Origin: Bacillota bacterium
GTDB taxonomy: Bacteria > Bacillota > Clostridia > Saccharofermentanales > Fastidiosipilaceae
DNA length: 58,818 nt
Assembly: GCA_023388435.1 (NCBI GenBank)
Contig: JAEWGG010000008.1
Span: 1 to 58,818 of the forward strand
Direction of reading: 5' to 3'
In this document: one piece after another, positions 50,502-58,818 of the stretch
Layout: each line of letters opens with the position of its first letter
How positions within the stretch are numbered: position 1 is the first letter of the stretch
Made by a program: the position numbers and the translations under genes
The notes under the pieces: model-generated
What the model saw: only the letters and a program-made list of their open reading frames with translations
Databases searched by the model: none
Told to the model about the DNA's origin: nothing

Positions 50502-51215
50502 ATGGAGGCGAGGCAGAGCGTGCTTTTAGATGACATGCTGCGTGGGGTGGAACTCTGCATCTTTGATGTGGATGGGACGCTGCTGGATTCCATGCCCTTT
50601 TGGCGGGAACTGGATGAACGCTTCCTGGCCTCGCGGGGCCTGGAGGGGACGGCGGACTATTATGAGGCCCTGCGCCACCTGCGCCTGGCGGAGGCGGCTG
50701 AGTACACCAGGACTTATTACCACTTAGAGGAGAGTCGGGAGTCCATCATTGGGGCCTGGATGGGCCTGGCCCGCTCCGCCTTCGCGGGGGAGATTGGGCT
50801 GAAGCCGGGGGTGCTGGAGATCCTGGCGGAGCTCAGACGCCGTGGCCTGACCTGCTGCGTGCTGACGGCGAATGAGCGGGCCCTGGTGGACCTGGCCTTC
50901 GCCCGCCATGGGATTGCGGACTATTTTAGGCACTGCTATATCGCCTCGGAGGAGGCCTGGCCGAAGACCGAGGCCGAGCTCTGGCGGAGCCTGGTGGAGC
51001 GGGAGGGGCGAGAGCTCGGGGCCTGCCTGGTCTTCGAGGACTCGCTCTACTCCCTGCGTGCGGCCCAGCGGGCGGGGCTGCGGGTGGCGGCGATTTATGA
51101 GGCCAGCGCCGAGGCGACATGGGCCCAGGTCTGTGCCGAGGCGGACTGGAGCTTTGTGGACTACCGGGAGCTCATGCTACAAGCGCCTTGTCCTGGAAGT
51201 CCGAGTCAGCTATAA
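50502..51215 (+). CDS. HAD-family phosphatase (beta-phosphoglucomutase-like)
   Basis: A 237-residue hydrolase. HAD motifs: I, FDVDGTLLDS with the nucleophile Asp; II, CVLTANE (Thr); III, the Lys in WPKTEAE; IV, LVFEDSLYSLRAAQRAG. The small helical cap between motifs I and II fits subclass IA, as in beta-phosphoglucomutase or phosphoglycolate phosphatase; the substrate is not predictable. GGAGG is eight bases before ATG. Its stop codon lies inside the -10 box of the riboswitch promoter. Confidence 0.85.
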   Translation: MEARQSVLLDDMLRGVELCIFDVDGTLLDSMPFWRELDERFLASRGLEGTADYYEALRHLRLAEAAEYTRTYYHLEESRESIIGAWMGLARSAFAGEIGLKPGVLEILAELRRRGLTCCVLTANERALVDLAFARHGIADYFRHCYIASEEAWPKTEAELWRSLVEREGRELGACLVFEDSLYSLRAAQRAGLRVAAIYEASAEATWAQVCAEADWSFVDYRELMLQAPCPGSPSQL

Positions 51216-51216
51216 T
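51188..51216 (+). promoter_or_regulatory. Promoter of the riboswitch-P-type ATPase unit
   Basis: TTGTCC (51188-51193), 17-bp spacer, TATAAT (51211-51216). It overlaps the end of the HAD gene. Confidence 0.85.
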
Positions 51217-51221
51217 GCCCT

Positions 51222-51315
51222 CGATAGGGAGTAACCACCACCGATCGGAAAACGGTGGGGATATGAGCCAACAACCGGAGTGATCCTGGTCCATATCACG
51301 GAGCGTGAGACTATC
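51222..51315 (+). promoter_or_regulatory. yybP-ykoY-type Mn2+ riboswitch aptamer
   Basis: The transcript starts almost directly with the aptamer. P1 pairs GATAG (51223-51227) with CTATC (51311-51315). The 5' side carries the conserved GGGAGTA and the 3' side GTGAGAC, as in the yybP-ykoY family. One arm pairs CCACCG with CGGTGG (about 51236-51258); the other GATATG with CATATC, topped by ACCGGA/TCCTGGT. Known members sense Mn2+ and control Mn2+ exporters. The gene downstream is a P-type ATPase, which agrees. I recognised it by motif and gene context, not by a covariance search. Confidence 0.85.
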
Positions 51316-51343
51316 AGCCCGCGGCTGAGGGTCTCATTTTTTT
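51307..51343 (+). terminator. Riboswitch expression-platform terminator
   Basis: GAGAC-TA-TCAGCC (51307-51319) pairs with GGCTGA-GG-GTCTC (51323-51335), then ATTTTTTT. The 5' arm uses the same bases (51307-51315) as the 3' side of aptamer P1, so the two structures exclude each other. Ligand-stabilised P1 should block the terminator and turn the ATPase on. Confidence 0.9.
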
Positions 51344-51384
51344 ATCCCTCGATGCTGTAGTAAGAATTAAGGAATGGAGCGCGT

Positions 51385-54216
51385 ATGGACGGACAAGAGA
51401 AGCAGGGGCTGGACCTGAAGAAGCAGCCCTACATGGGAAGTCTGGAGGAGCTCTGCCGGGAGCTGGGAGCGGATCTGGACCAGGGTCTGGACAGCGAGGA
51501 GCTGAACCGGCGGCGGGAGCTGTATGGGGCCAACCGACTTGAGGCCGAGGAGAAGGAGCCGCTCTGGCACAAATTTCTGATGCAGTTCGCGGACTTCATG
51601 GTCCTCATTCTGATTGTGGCCTCCCTGATTTCGGCGGCCCTCGGAGACTGGATTGAGTCCGTGGTGATTCTGGCCATTGTGGTCGTCAATGCCATCCTGG
51701 GCGTCTACCAGGAGGGGCAGGCGGAGAAGGCCATCGAGGCCCTGCAAAAACTCTCGTCGCCGCGGGCCCGCGTGCTGCGCGGCGGACGGCAGGAATTGGT
51801 GGATTCTGAGGATCTGGTGCCTGGCGACGTGGTCCTCCTGGAGGCGGGGGACATTGTGCCTGCGGATCTCCGCCTGCTTGAGTCCGTCAACCTCAAGGTG
51901 GAGGAAGCCTCGCTGACGGGAGAATCGGTGCCCGTGGAGAAGGACGCAGGCTTTGAAACCCTGGAGGATGTGGCCCTGGCGGACCGTGCGAACATGCTGT
52001 TCAGCTCCACTTCTGTGACCTACGGTCGGGCCCGGGCAGTGGTTACGGGGACGGGGGCGGACACGGAGATTGGCCGCATCGCCAGCCGCCTGAAGGGAAT
52101 TCAGAATGAGGCCACTCCGCTGCAGGAGAATCTTAATAAGCTGGGGAAGGTCCTGGGTCTCATCTGCCTCCTCGTCTGCGCCATTGTCTTCATCGTCGGT
52201 GTGCTGCGCGGTGGGGAACTGCTCAATACCTTCATGATTGCGGTCTCGCTGGCCGTGGCGGCCATCCCTGAGGGCCTGCAGGTGGTGGTGACCATCGTCC
52301 TGGCCCTGGGTATGAAGCGTATGGCGGACGAACACGCCATTGTCAAGCGTCTGCTGGCCGTGGAGACCCTCGGATCCGTGGACACAATCTGCTCGGATAA
52401 GACTGGGACGCTGACCCAGAATGAGATGACGGTCAAGCGTATCTGGGCGGGCTCAGAGGCCTATCGTGTGACGGGTGTAGGCTATGAGAATAATGGACAG
52501 TTGGAGACGGATGCGGGGCCTGTGGGCCAGCTCAGTCCCGCTTTGAAGCGGCTCTTTGACATCGCCACACTCTGCAATGACGCCCTCTTGCAGCCCGGGG
52601 ACCAGGGCAAACTGCAGGTCCTGGGCGACCCCACGGAGGCCGCCATGCTGACAGCGGCGGCCAAGGGTGGCGTGCGCCGTGAAGAACTTCTGGACGAACA
52701 CAGCAAGCGTGCGGAGCTGCCCTTCGATTCTGAGCGCAAGATGATGACCGTCTTCTATGACGGCTACGCTGAGGCTCCCTGCCTCTCCTTTACCAAGGGC
52801 GCCCCGGATATTGTCCTTGCCAGGTCCACACACTATATGGATTCTGAGGGCCAGCAGCGGCCTCTGACGGAGGAGCTGCGCCAGGAGATTCTGGGGCGCA
52901 ACAGCGCCTATGCCCAGGAGGCCCTCCGTGTTCTGGGCTTTGCCTACCGCGCCCATCAGCAGGCAGAGCTGGCTGAGGCCGAGCAGGGACTCTGCTTTGT
53001 TGGTCTGATGGGCATGATTGACCCGGCCCGGCCCGAGGCCAAGGCGGCCATTGAGGTCTGCCGCGTGGCGGGCATACGGCCCGTGATGATCACGGGCGAC
53101 CACAAGGAGACAGCCTGGGCCATCGCCAAGGACCTGAAGCTGATGCACGATGGGGATGGGGCGCTCTCCGGCTCGGACCTCGACCAGCTGAGTGACGAAG
53201 AACTGCGCCAGGTTGTGGAGCATACGGCGGTCTTCGCCCGCGTTTCTCCGGAGCACAAGGTGCGCATCGTCTCGGCCCTGCGCGATCAGGGCCACATCGC
53301 CTCGATGACGGGAGATGGTGTCAATGACGCCCCCGCACTGAAACAGGCCGACATCGGTGTGGCCATGGGTATTACGGGCACCGAGGTGGCCAAGGGCGCG
53401 GCGGACATGATTCTGACGGACGACAACTTCGCGACCATCGTCCATGCGGTGGAGCAGGGACGCGTGATTTTTGCCAATATCCGCAAGTTTGTCTCCTTCC
53501 TGCTCTCCTGCAATGTGGGTGAAATTCTGGTCATCTTCCTGATCAGCATGATTATGGGCCCGGCCTACTCCCCCCTGGTTGCCATACAGCTGCTCTGGCT
53601 GAACCTGGTTACGGACAGTTTCCCCGCCCTGGCCCTGGGTCGCGAGCGGGCCGAGTCCGGGGTCATGCTCCAGCCTCCACGGTCTAAGTCGGAAAATATC
53701 ATCAACCGCGACATGATTTGGAGCATTGCGGTCCAGGCCGTGGCCATTTTCGTGGCGATCTTTTCGGCCTTCCAGCTGGGGCGCTACTTCTTCCCGGATA
53801 TTCAGCAGGCCTTCGACCAGGCCAATCCCCATGTCATGCTCGCCCCCCAGGACCAGCTGGCCCCCTATTTCAGCTTCCTGCCTCTGGCGGGTTTCGTGCC
53901 CTCCCATGGGGCGCGGACCTTCGCCTTCGTGGCCCTGATCTGTGCGGAGCTGCTGCGGGCCTATTCCAGCCGTTCGGAACGTCAGAGTGTCTTCCGCCAG
54001 GGCATCTTCAGCAACCGCAGCATGGTCTATGCCACCCTCGTCTCGCTGGGCCTTCTGCTGCTGGTGATCTACGTGCCCTTCCTCGATGTCGTCTTTATGA
54101 CAGTTTCGCTCTCGCCCCTGCACTGGCTCTGCATCCTGCCCTGCGCCCTCCTGCCCTTCGTAGTGGGAGAGGTCTTTAAGGCCGTCTACTACCGCCGTGA
54201 ACGTCAGCAGGGCTGA
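51385..54216 (+). CDS. Type II P-type cation ATPase, probable Mn2+ exporter
   Basis: A 943-residue pump of the Ca2+/Mn2+ (PMR1/SERCA-like) group. The phosphorylated Asp is D338 in CSDKTGTLTQNE; the actuator loop has LTGESVPVEK; the hinge is MTGDGVNDAPALKQADIG. Ion-site residues: M4 AAIPEGLQ (295-299; the usual last Pro is Gln), M5 SCNVGEI (Asn and Glu conserved) and M6 WLNLVTDSFPALALG (Asn, Thr, Asp conserved). Ten membrane segments. The upstream Mn2+ riboswitch argues for Mn2+ efflux, as shown for lactococcal YoaB; calcium transport cannot be ruled out. RBS AAGGAATGGAG before ATG. Confidence 0.9.
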   Translation: MDGQEKQGLDLKKQPYMGSLEELCRELGADLDQGLDSEELNRRRELYGANRLEAEEKEPLWHKFLMQFADFMVLILIVASLISAALGDWIESVVILAIVVVNAILGVYQEGQAEKAIEALQKLSSPRARVLRGGRQELVDSEDLVPGDVVLLEAGDIVPADLRLLESVNLKVEEASLTGESVPVEKDAGFETLEDVALADRANMLFSSTSVTYGRARAVVTGTGADTEIGRIASRLKGIQNEATPLQENLNKLGKVLGLICLLVCAIVFIVGVLRGGELLNTFMIAVSLAVAAIPEGLQVVVTIVLALGMKRMADEHAIVKRLLAVETLGSVDTICSDKTGTLTQNEMTVKRIWAGSEAYRVTGVGYENNGQLETDAGPVGQLSPALKRLFDIATLCNDALLQPGDQGKLQVLGDPTEAAMLTAAAKGGVRREELLDEHSKRAELPFDSERKMMTVFYDGYAEAPCLSFTKGAPDIVLARSTHYMDSEGQQRPLTEELRQEILGRNSAYAQEALRVLGFAYRAHQQAELAEAEQGLCFVGLMGMIDPARPEAKAAIEVCRVAGIRPVMITGDHKETAWAIAKDLKLMHDGDGALSGSDLDQLSDEELRQVVEHTAVFARVSPEHKVRIVSALRDQGHIASMTGDGVNDAPALKQADIGVAMGITGTEVAKGAADMILTDDNFATIVHAVEQGRVIFANIRKFVSFLLSCNVGEILVIFLISMIMGPAYSPLVAIQLLWLNLVTDSFPALALGRERAESGVMLQPPRSKSENIINRDMIWSIAVQAVAIFVAIFSAFQLGRYFFPDIQQAFDQANPHVMLAPQDQLAPYFSFLPLAGFVPSHGARTFAFVALICAELLRAYSSRSERQSVFRQGIFSNRSMVYATLVSLGLLLLVIYVPFLDVVFMTVSLSPLHWLCILPCALLPFVVGEVFKAVYYRRERQQG

Positions 54217-54351
54217 GGCCCTCCCGGATAGGCCCTCCCGAGCCTAAGCCCAGGGCTAGGGTCCCAGGGGAAAACAGTCCTCGCTCAGGCCTTGGCAGCT
54301 CCGTCGGACAGGCTCTAGGACCTCCTCCCGAAGACGAAGTCAGAATAGACG

Positions 54352-54386
54352 AAGACCCCAGTTCAGCAGCGCTGAGCTGGGGTCTT
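54352..54386 (+). terminator. Strong stem-loop after the P-type ATPase
   Basis: Arms 54352-54367 and 54371-54386 (AAGACCCCAG...CTGGGGTCTT) pair over 16 positions with one G-T. No T run on either side; it lies between convergent genes in an otherwise empty 233-base gap. Confidence 0.5.
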
Positions 54387-54449
54387 GAATATCCGGCGGC
54401 GATTTTGCTCTTTATCTGGCGGAAAATGCAGTTACTCTGGCAGTTTTTT

Positions 54450-55235
54450 TCAGGGGGTCAGGGTGTAGAATTGCCTATGCAATCCTCGGAGCTCGGCCAA
54501 GCTCTCGGGATTGGCGGCCGCCAGGACCTCCAGGTTAGCCCGCTGGCCCAAGGGCTGGCCGTCGGCGGCGACGAGGAGGGCACCGGCCTCCTCAATGATC
54601 AGCTCCGCTGCGGCGTAGTCCCAGGCCTGGAGGCGCTTGCCATAGTAGGCCTGGATCTGGCCCGCCGCCAGCATGCAGAGGCCCAGGGAGGCGCAGCCCA
54701 GGATGCGCAGGCCCAGGCAGTGGTCGGCGATGAGGTCGGCGAAGCGGCTGGCTTCGCGCCGTGATTCGGGAATGTAGCTTCCGAGGTCCGCACAGCAGAG
54801 TCCCTGGGAGAGGCCGCCTTCGCGGCTTTTCAGGGGCTGGCCGTTGCGGTAGGCACCCTGGCCCTTCTGGGCTTCGTAGAGCTGATCTAGGTAGGGATTG
54901 TAGACCCAGGCGGCGAGGGGACGGCCCCCCTCGCAGTAGGCCAGGGAGATGGCACTGCACTGGAGATCGAAGATGAAATTGCTCGTGCCGTCGATGGGGT
55001 CGAGGAGAAAGCAGGCCCCTGGCAGGGGGAGATGCTGGCCCTCTTCGTCCTCCTCACCCACACAGGCGACTGTCGGGTAGAGGGCCCGAAGCTGGCGAAA
55101 AATCTCAGCCTGCACGTGGAGGTCCGAGCTGGTGACGAAGTTGGCATGCCCCTCCTTGCTCTCAATCTCTTGGGGCCGCTCCAAGAGGAAGGACCTAAGG
55201 GCACGGAGGATCTGGGGAATGGGGGAAAAGTCCAT
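54450..55235 (-). CDS. Inositol monophosphatase-family phosphatase
   Basis: A 261-residue Mg2+-dependent phosphatase of the SuhB/IMPase fold. Metal-binding motifs: GEEDEEG (Glu pair), DPIDGTSNF (the central signature) and WDYAAAELIIEEAGA (third Asp). The substrate may be inositol-1-phosphate, but 3'-phosphoadenosine-5'-phosphate, fructose bisphosphate or NADP(H) phosphatases share these motifs. It stands alone, convergent with the ATPase gene and divergent from sbcD. Confidence 0.88.
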   Translation of the reverse strand: MDFSPIPQILRALRSFLLERPQEIESKEGHANFVTSSDLHVQAEIFRQLRALYPTVACVGEEDEEGQHLPLPGACFLLDPIDGTSNFIFDLQCSAISLAYCEGGRPLAAWVYNPYLDQLYEAQKGQGAYRNGQPLKSREGGLSQGLCCADLGSYIPESRREASRFADLIADHCLGLRILGCASLGLCMLAAGQIQAYYGKRLQAWDYAAAELIIEEAGALLVAADGQPLGQRANLEVLAAANPESLAELRGLHRQFYTLTP

Positions 55236-55259
55236 GGGATGGCTCCTTTCTGTCCCCCT

Positions 55260-55265
55260 ATTATA
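55260..55265 (-). promoter_or_regulatory. -10 box of the inositol-phosphatase gene
   Basis: Minus strand TATAAT, 25 bases before the start codon; the -35 region is weak. Confidence 0.5.
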
Positions 55266-55337
55266 TAGAGTAACGTAGTGTTTTTTGAGTAGTGAAGAAA
55301 AAATAAATTTTTAACATTTGTGAAAGGAATAAAAATA

Positions 55338-56519
55338 ATGAAAATATTGCATACAGCCGATTGGCATCTGGGGCGGCGTCTGAAGCACTGGGAGCTCCTG
55401 GACGAGCAGCGCCTCTTCTTGGACCAGCTCCTGGCGACTCTGGAGCGAGAAGGCGTGGAGCTCCTCCTCATTGCGGGCGACTTCTTCGACCGGAGCCAGC
55501 CCGGACCTGAGGCCCTGGACCTGGCTAGGGACTTCTTCTCCCGCCTCGCCCAGCTGGACTGCCAGACGGTCCTAATCGCTGGCAACCACGACAGCCCTGA
55601 ACTCCTCTCCTTCGCCTCCGTCTATGCCCGAGACCAGGGCCTCCACATCCGCTCCAAGCTGGATGACTTTCGCCAGCCCCTGAGCTTCGGAAGTGGGGAC
55701 GAGCGAGTCCATTGCTACGCCCTGCCCTACCTGCGCCGGGGGGACATCGAAGAGGAGCTGGGTCAGAGCTTTGCCTCCTTCGACGAGGCCTTCTCTGCCA
55801 TCCTGGCGGAACTGGACCTGAGCCTAGAGGGGCCAAAAGTCCTTCTCGCCCACCAGTTCGTCGCCGGCGCAGAGCTCTCCGAGTCCGAGCGCAGCACATC
55901 TGTCGGCACAGCTCAGGCCCTGTCTCGGGAGCTTTTTCGCGACTTTTCCTACTGCGCCCTGGGCCACCTCCACCGGCCCCAGAGTCTGGGCCCAGAGGAC
56001 TGGCGGCTCCGCTATGCGGGCTCGCCCCTGGCCTATTCGCTCTCCGAGGCGGGGCAGGAGAAGTCCTGGACCCTCTTTCGCTCCGAAGGCGGCCAGCTCC
56101 GGGATTTTTATCTCTTACCCATCCAGGCCAGGCGCCAAGTCCAGCGCCTGCAGGGGACGGCGGAGGAGGTCTTGGACCTGGGCCGCCGCCTCCAGGCAGG
56201 GGAGCGGCAAATGGGGCCCCGTGGCGCGGTCTACAACCTGGATGACTACTACTTCATCGACTTGGAGCTGGGGGAGGGCCCCAGGCTCGAAGCCCGACAG
56301 CTGGCCCAGATTTTTCCCCGCTTCCTGGGCCTGAGACAGCTGGGGCTGGGCCCTCAGTCAGAGCAGTACCACGCGGCCCCAGCCGAGCTGGAGACCCAGA
56401 GCCCTTGGGAACTCTGTCAGCAGCTCTATCGGCAAAAGTCCGATTCCGACCTAGACGACTGGAGCCGTCATTACGTCCAGCAGCTGCTTAAGAGCGCCCT
56501 CGAGGAGGTAGAAGTATGA
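55338..56519 (+). CDS. sbcD: Exonuclease SbcD
   Basis: A 393-residue Mn2+-dependent nuclease, the Mre11-like partner of SbcC that cuts hairpins and blocked DNA ends. Phosphoesterase motifs in order: HTADWHLGRR, AGDFFDR, AGNHDS, LLAHQF and ALGHLHRPQ. ATG 55338 follows AAAGGA; an ATG six codons earlier is less likely. The sbcC ATG overlaps its stop (ATGA), the usual coupling for a fixed-ratio complex. Confidence 0.95.
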   Translation: MKILHTADWHLGRRLKHWELLDEQRLFLDQLLATLEREGVELLLIAGDFFDRSQPGPEALDLARDFFSRLAQLDCQTVLIAGNHDSPELLSFASVYARDQGLHIRSKLDDFRQPLSFGSGDERVHCYALPYLRRGDIEEELGQSFASFDEAFSAILAELDLSLEGPKVLLAHQFVAGAELSESERSTSVGTAQALSRELFRDFSYCALGHLHRPQSLGPEDWRLRYAGSPLAYSLSEAGQEKSWTLFRSEGGQLRDFYLLPIQARRQVQRLQGTAEEVLDLGRRLQAGERQMGPRGAVYNLDDYYFIDLELGEGPRLEARQLAQIFPRFLGLRQLGLGPQSEQYHAAPAELETQSPWELCQQLYRQKSDSDLDDWSRHYVQQLLKSALEEVEV

Positions 56520-58818
56520 GACCAGTAGAGCTTACGATGCGGGCCTTCGGCCCCTTCGTGGAGGAGACACAGCTGGACTTCCGGAGCCTGCAGCCCGATG
56601 AAGTACTCCTGATCAGCGGGGTGACGGGGGCGGGGAAGACCAGTATTTTTGACGCCATCTGCTACGCCCTCTACGGCCAGGCCTCGGGCCAGGAGCGCGA
56701 GCGGCGCATGCTCCGCTCCTCCCAGGCCAGACTCGAGGAGCCTACCGAGGTAGAATTTTCCTTCACCCACGGTGGACAGACCTACCGCATCCGACGCCGC
56801 ATGGCGGGCCTGCAGCCCAAGCGCCGGGGGGATGGCCTGCGCGAGAGCCCGGAGGAGGTCACCCTCTACCGCGGCGACCAGGCCCTGGCCAAGAGCAGCC
56901 GCGACTGCCAGCGGGCCGTTGAGGAGCTGCTGGGCCTGACTGCGGCTCAGTTCACCCGCTGTCTCATGCTGCCCCAGGGCGCCTTCGTCCGCCTGCTCAG
57001 CAGCAAAGACCGCGAGGAACGCAAGGCCATGCTGCGGCAGATTTTTAATACCAGAGTTTTCGAGCGCTTCGAGAAGAAGCTGAACGAAGCTTACAAGCTG
57101 GAGAAGGAGGGACTTGTGCAGTGGCGCAGGGCGGGGGAGGCCCTCTTCGAGAAGCTGCCTCTCAGCGAAGAGGACAGAGACTATTGGAGACCGCGCTGGG
57201 AGCCCGAGGGGGAGAAGCTCGGGGCCCTGCTGCGGCAGGAGCTGGAGGAACAGGCCCAGACGCTGAAGGAGGAGACGGCGACGCTGAGGCATCTGGAAGA
57301 AGAACTGCCGCGCTTGCTGGAGCTCCAAGCGAGCCTGGGGGAGCTCGTAAAAATCCAGGAGGCCTGGCTTCAGGAGCAGGAGGAATGGCCGAAACTGGAG
57401 CGGAGCTTGGAGGAGCGTCGGGCCCGATTCCACGAGCTGCAGGCCCAGGAGGCCCAGTGGGAGGAAGGGCGAAAGCAGCTCCTTAGTCTGGAGACGGAGC
57501 TCCAAAACTACGTACTAGTCCGAGAGCGCCAAGAAGAACTGAAGGGCCTAGAGCGGCTTCTGGCCCAGGCTCGAGCCTGTGAAGGGAGGGCCCAGGACCA
57601 GGCTGAGGCCTGTCGCCAGAGTCTGGAGCACCAGCGCTTGGAGGCCAGCCAGCTGCGAGCTAAGTTGGAGCAGCAAGAGGATCTGGCTGCCCAGCAAGAG
57701 CGCCTGGGCCAGCGTCGGCAGGGCCTAGAGGAGCTGCTGCGGCTCCTGGCGGCCTGGGAGGAGCAGGGTCAAGCCTGCTTGAGCTCGTACCAGAGCCTGA
57801 GCCACCAAGAGGCGGAGTTACAAGATTTGGCAAGCGTACACGAGACGCTCTATCAGGCCCTGCTTCGGGGCCAGGCCCAGGTCCTGGCCCAGGGCCTAGA
57901 GCAGGGCCAGCCCTGCCCGGTCTGTGGGTCCCGGGAACATCCCAAGCCCGCCCGCAGTAGGGCTGAGACACCCAGCGAGGAGGAGGTCGAAGCGGCCCGC
58001 CGCTGCGTGGAGGACTTCCAGGCCAAGCTACAAAAGAAACGCGAGACCTGGGCGGCGGAGGAGGCCAGAAGAAAGCAGCTGCGAGACGACTATGTCCGCA
58101 GTTGGGGCCGGCTCGGCCTGGGCCCCGCCCTGGAAGTGGAGGAATCACTGTCGGAGATCCGAGAGCGACATCAGGAGCTGCTGCAAGCTGCCCTTCAGGA
58201 GCTCCGAGAAGCCCAGGAGGCGCTGCGTGCAGAGCTCGCCAAGCGCCAGACCTGGCAGGCCCGCCATGCGGAGCTAGAAGCTCTGCAGGCGGAACTTAGC
58301 GCCGAGCGCGAGCAACTCTTGCAGGCCCAGCAGCAAGCAGCCCAGGATCGGAGTCGACTGGAGGCTGATTTGGAGGCCAAGACCAAGGCCCTAGCCGAGC
58401 TTCAGGCCAAGTTCTCTTGGCCCTCTTACGAGGAGGCCCAGGCCGAGCAGGCCAGGCTGCGGCAGGCGGAGGAGGCCTACAAGCAGGCGCTTGAGGCGGC
58501 CAGGAGGGAGCAAGAAGCTCGGAGCCTGGACGCTAGGGCTGCTCGGACGAGGCAAGAAGAACGGGCCAGGACCTATAAGGAGACCTGGGCGCAGTGCCAA
58601 GCCCTCCTCGAGTGCCCTGAGCCCAGCTTCGCCAGTCGTGGGATGGAGGAGAAAGTACGCGAAATCCTGGGCCCCGCGCCAGAGTTAGGCTCCCTGGAAG
58701 ACTGCCGAGGGCGAATCCAAGGCCTTGCACGTGCTCAGAACTTCTTGACAGGGATCATCGGGCGGGACCGGGTGATCATCGAGAAGCTGAGGCTCAAGCA
58801 GCAAGAGGGCCTCTACCG
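56516..58818 (+). CDS. sbcC: SbcC ATPase subunit (3' end outside window)
   Basis: The frame is open from ATG 56516 to the last base, 767 codons, so the C-terminal half (second coiled coil, signature motif, Walker B) is missing. The visible part has the N-terminal ATPase lobe (FGPF, Walker A SGVTGAGKTS, Q-loop MLPQGAFVRLL), then a Glu/Gln/Ala-rich coiled coil. The zinc hook CPVCGSREHP comes at about residue 468, where two SbcC molecules join, and the returning coiled coil follows. It partners SbcD. Confidence 0.95.
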   Translation, partial: MRPVELTMRAFGPFVEETQLDFRSLQPDEVLLISGVTGAGKTSIFDAICYALYGQASGQERERRMLRSSQARLEEPTEVEFSFTHGGQTYRIRRRMAGLQPKRRGDGLRESPEEVTLYRGDQALAKSSRDCQRAVEELLGLTAAQFTRCLMLPQGAFVRLLSSKDREERKAMLRQIFNTRVFERFEKKLNEAYKLEKEGLVQWRRAGEALFEKLPLSEEDRDYWRPRWEPEGEKLGALLRQELEEQAQTLKEETATLRHLEEELPRLLELQASLGELVKIQEAWLQEQEEWPKLERSLEERRARFHELQAQEAQWEEGRKQLLSLETELQNYVLVRERQEELKGLERLLAQARACEGRAQDQAEACRQSLEHQRLEASQLRAKLEQQEDLAAQQERLGQRRQGLEELLRLLAAWEEQGQACLSSYQSLSHQEAELQDLASVHETLYQALLRGQAQVLAQGLEQGQPCPVCGSREHPKPARSRAETPSEEEVEAARRCVEDFQAKLQKKRETWAAEEARRKQLRDDYVRSWGRLGLGPALEVEESLSEIRERHQELLQAALQELREAQEALRAELAKRQTWQARHAELEALQAELSAEREQLLQAQQQAAQDRSRLEADLEAKTKALAELQAKFSWPSYEEAQAEQARLRQAEEAYKQALEAARREQEARSLDARAARTRQEERARTYKETWAQCQALLECPEPSFASRGMEEKVREILGPAPELGSLEDCRGRIQGLARAQNFLTGIIGRDRVIIEKLRLKQQEGLY

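Overview
This GC-rich window (roughly 60% G+C by eye) looks like chromosome from an anaerobic, Gram-positive member of the Bacillota, most likely a Clostridia-type organism. The reasons are an LPxTG surface protein and a sortase, FtsEX paired with a secreted M23 hydrolase, a fused NfnAB electron-bifurcating transhydrogenase, a UPF0735 ACT protein, a DUF3343 Se/S-carrier protein, strong GGAGG ribosome binding sites, many GTG starts, and sigma-A promoters with TGn extended -10 boxes. I cannot name the genus. Almost all of the window is housekeeping or ordinary accessory sequence. No prophage, CRISPR array or intact insertion sequence is visible.

Layout. 1-2856: 3' part of a cell-wall-anchored, lipase-like protein. 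3.3-5.2 kb: uracil permease and a small membrane protein, leftward. 5.3-7.2 kb: alanine racemase and a Nudix hydrolase. 7.6-10.0 kb: MsmK-like sugar ABC ATPase and a CdaR/PucR regulator. 10.2-13.4 kb: ftsE-ftsX-M23 hydrolase. 13.6-16.9 kb: ACT protein, unknown membrane protein, and an Lrp/aminotransferase pair resembling AlaR-AlaT. 17.0-22.5 kb: prfB, a nadD-yqeK fusion, rsfS, threonine aldolase and a dipeptidase. 22.6-25.2 kb: ABC-2 exporter. 25.3-30.4 kb: DUF3343, Na/Pi symporter, sortase, 5-formyl-THF cyclo-ligase, BlaI-type repressor and a YoaK-like protein. 30.5-32.4 kb: htpG. 32.65-32.93 kb: tRNA-Val, tRNA-Asp and tRNA-Phe. 33.0-40.3 kb, leftward: M20 deacylase, nuclease-helicase, YbaK and fused NfnAB. 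40.6-49.0 kb: uppP, a CofE-like ligase, a rhodanese protein, ROK glucokinase, YgbA, a thioredoxin-reductase-like flavoprotein, and a small decayed islet between tRNA-Ala and tRNA-Leu. 49.1-58.8 kb: MATE exporter, HAD phosphatase, a riboswitch-controlled P-type ATPase, inositol-phosphatase-like protein, sbcD, and sbcC (which runs off the end).

How genes work together. FtsEX probably gates the M23 hydrolase encoded directly behind it during division. The sortase could anchor the LPRTG protein at the window start. UppP and alanine racemase feed peptidoglycan synthesis. The clearest regulatory system is at 51.2-51.4 kb: a yybP-ykoY-type Mn2+ aptamer whose closing stem overlaps a terminator, ahead of a type II P-ATPase. 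This predicts a Mn2+-induced efflux pump. The most unusual coding observations are a thioredoxin-reductase-like protein without its CxxC pair beside a YgbA protein, and the decayed tRNA-bracketed islet with an orphan antitoxin.
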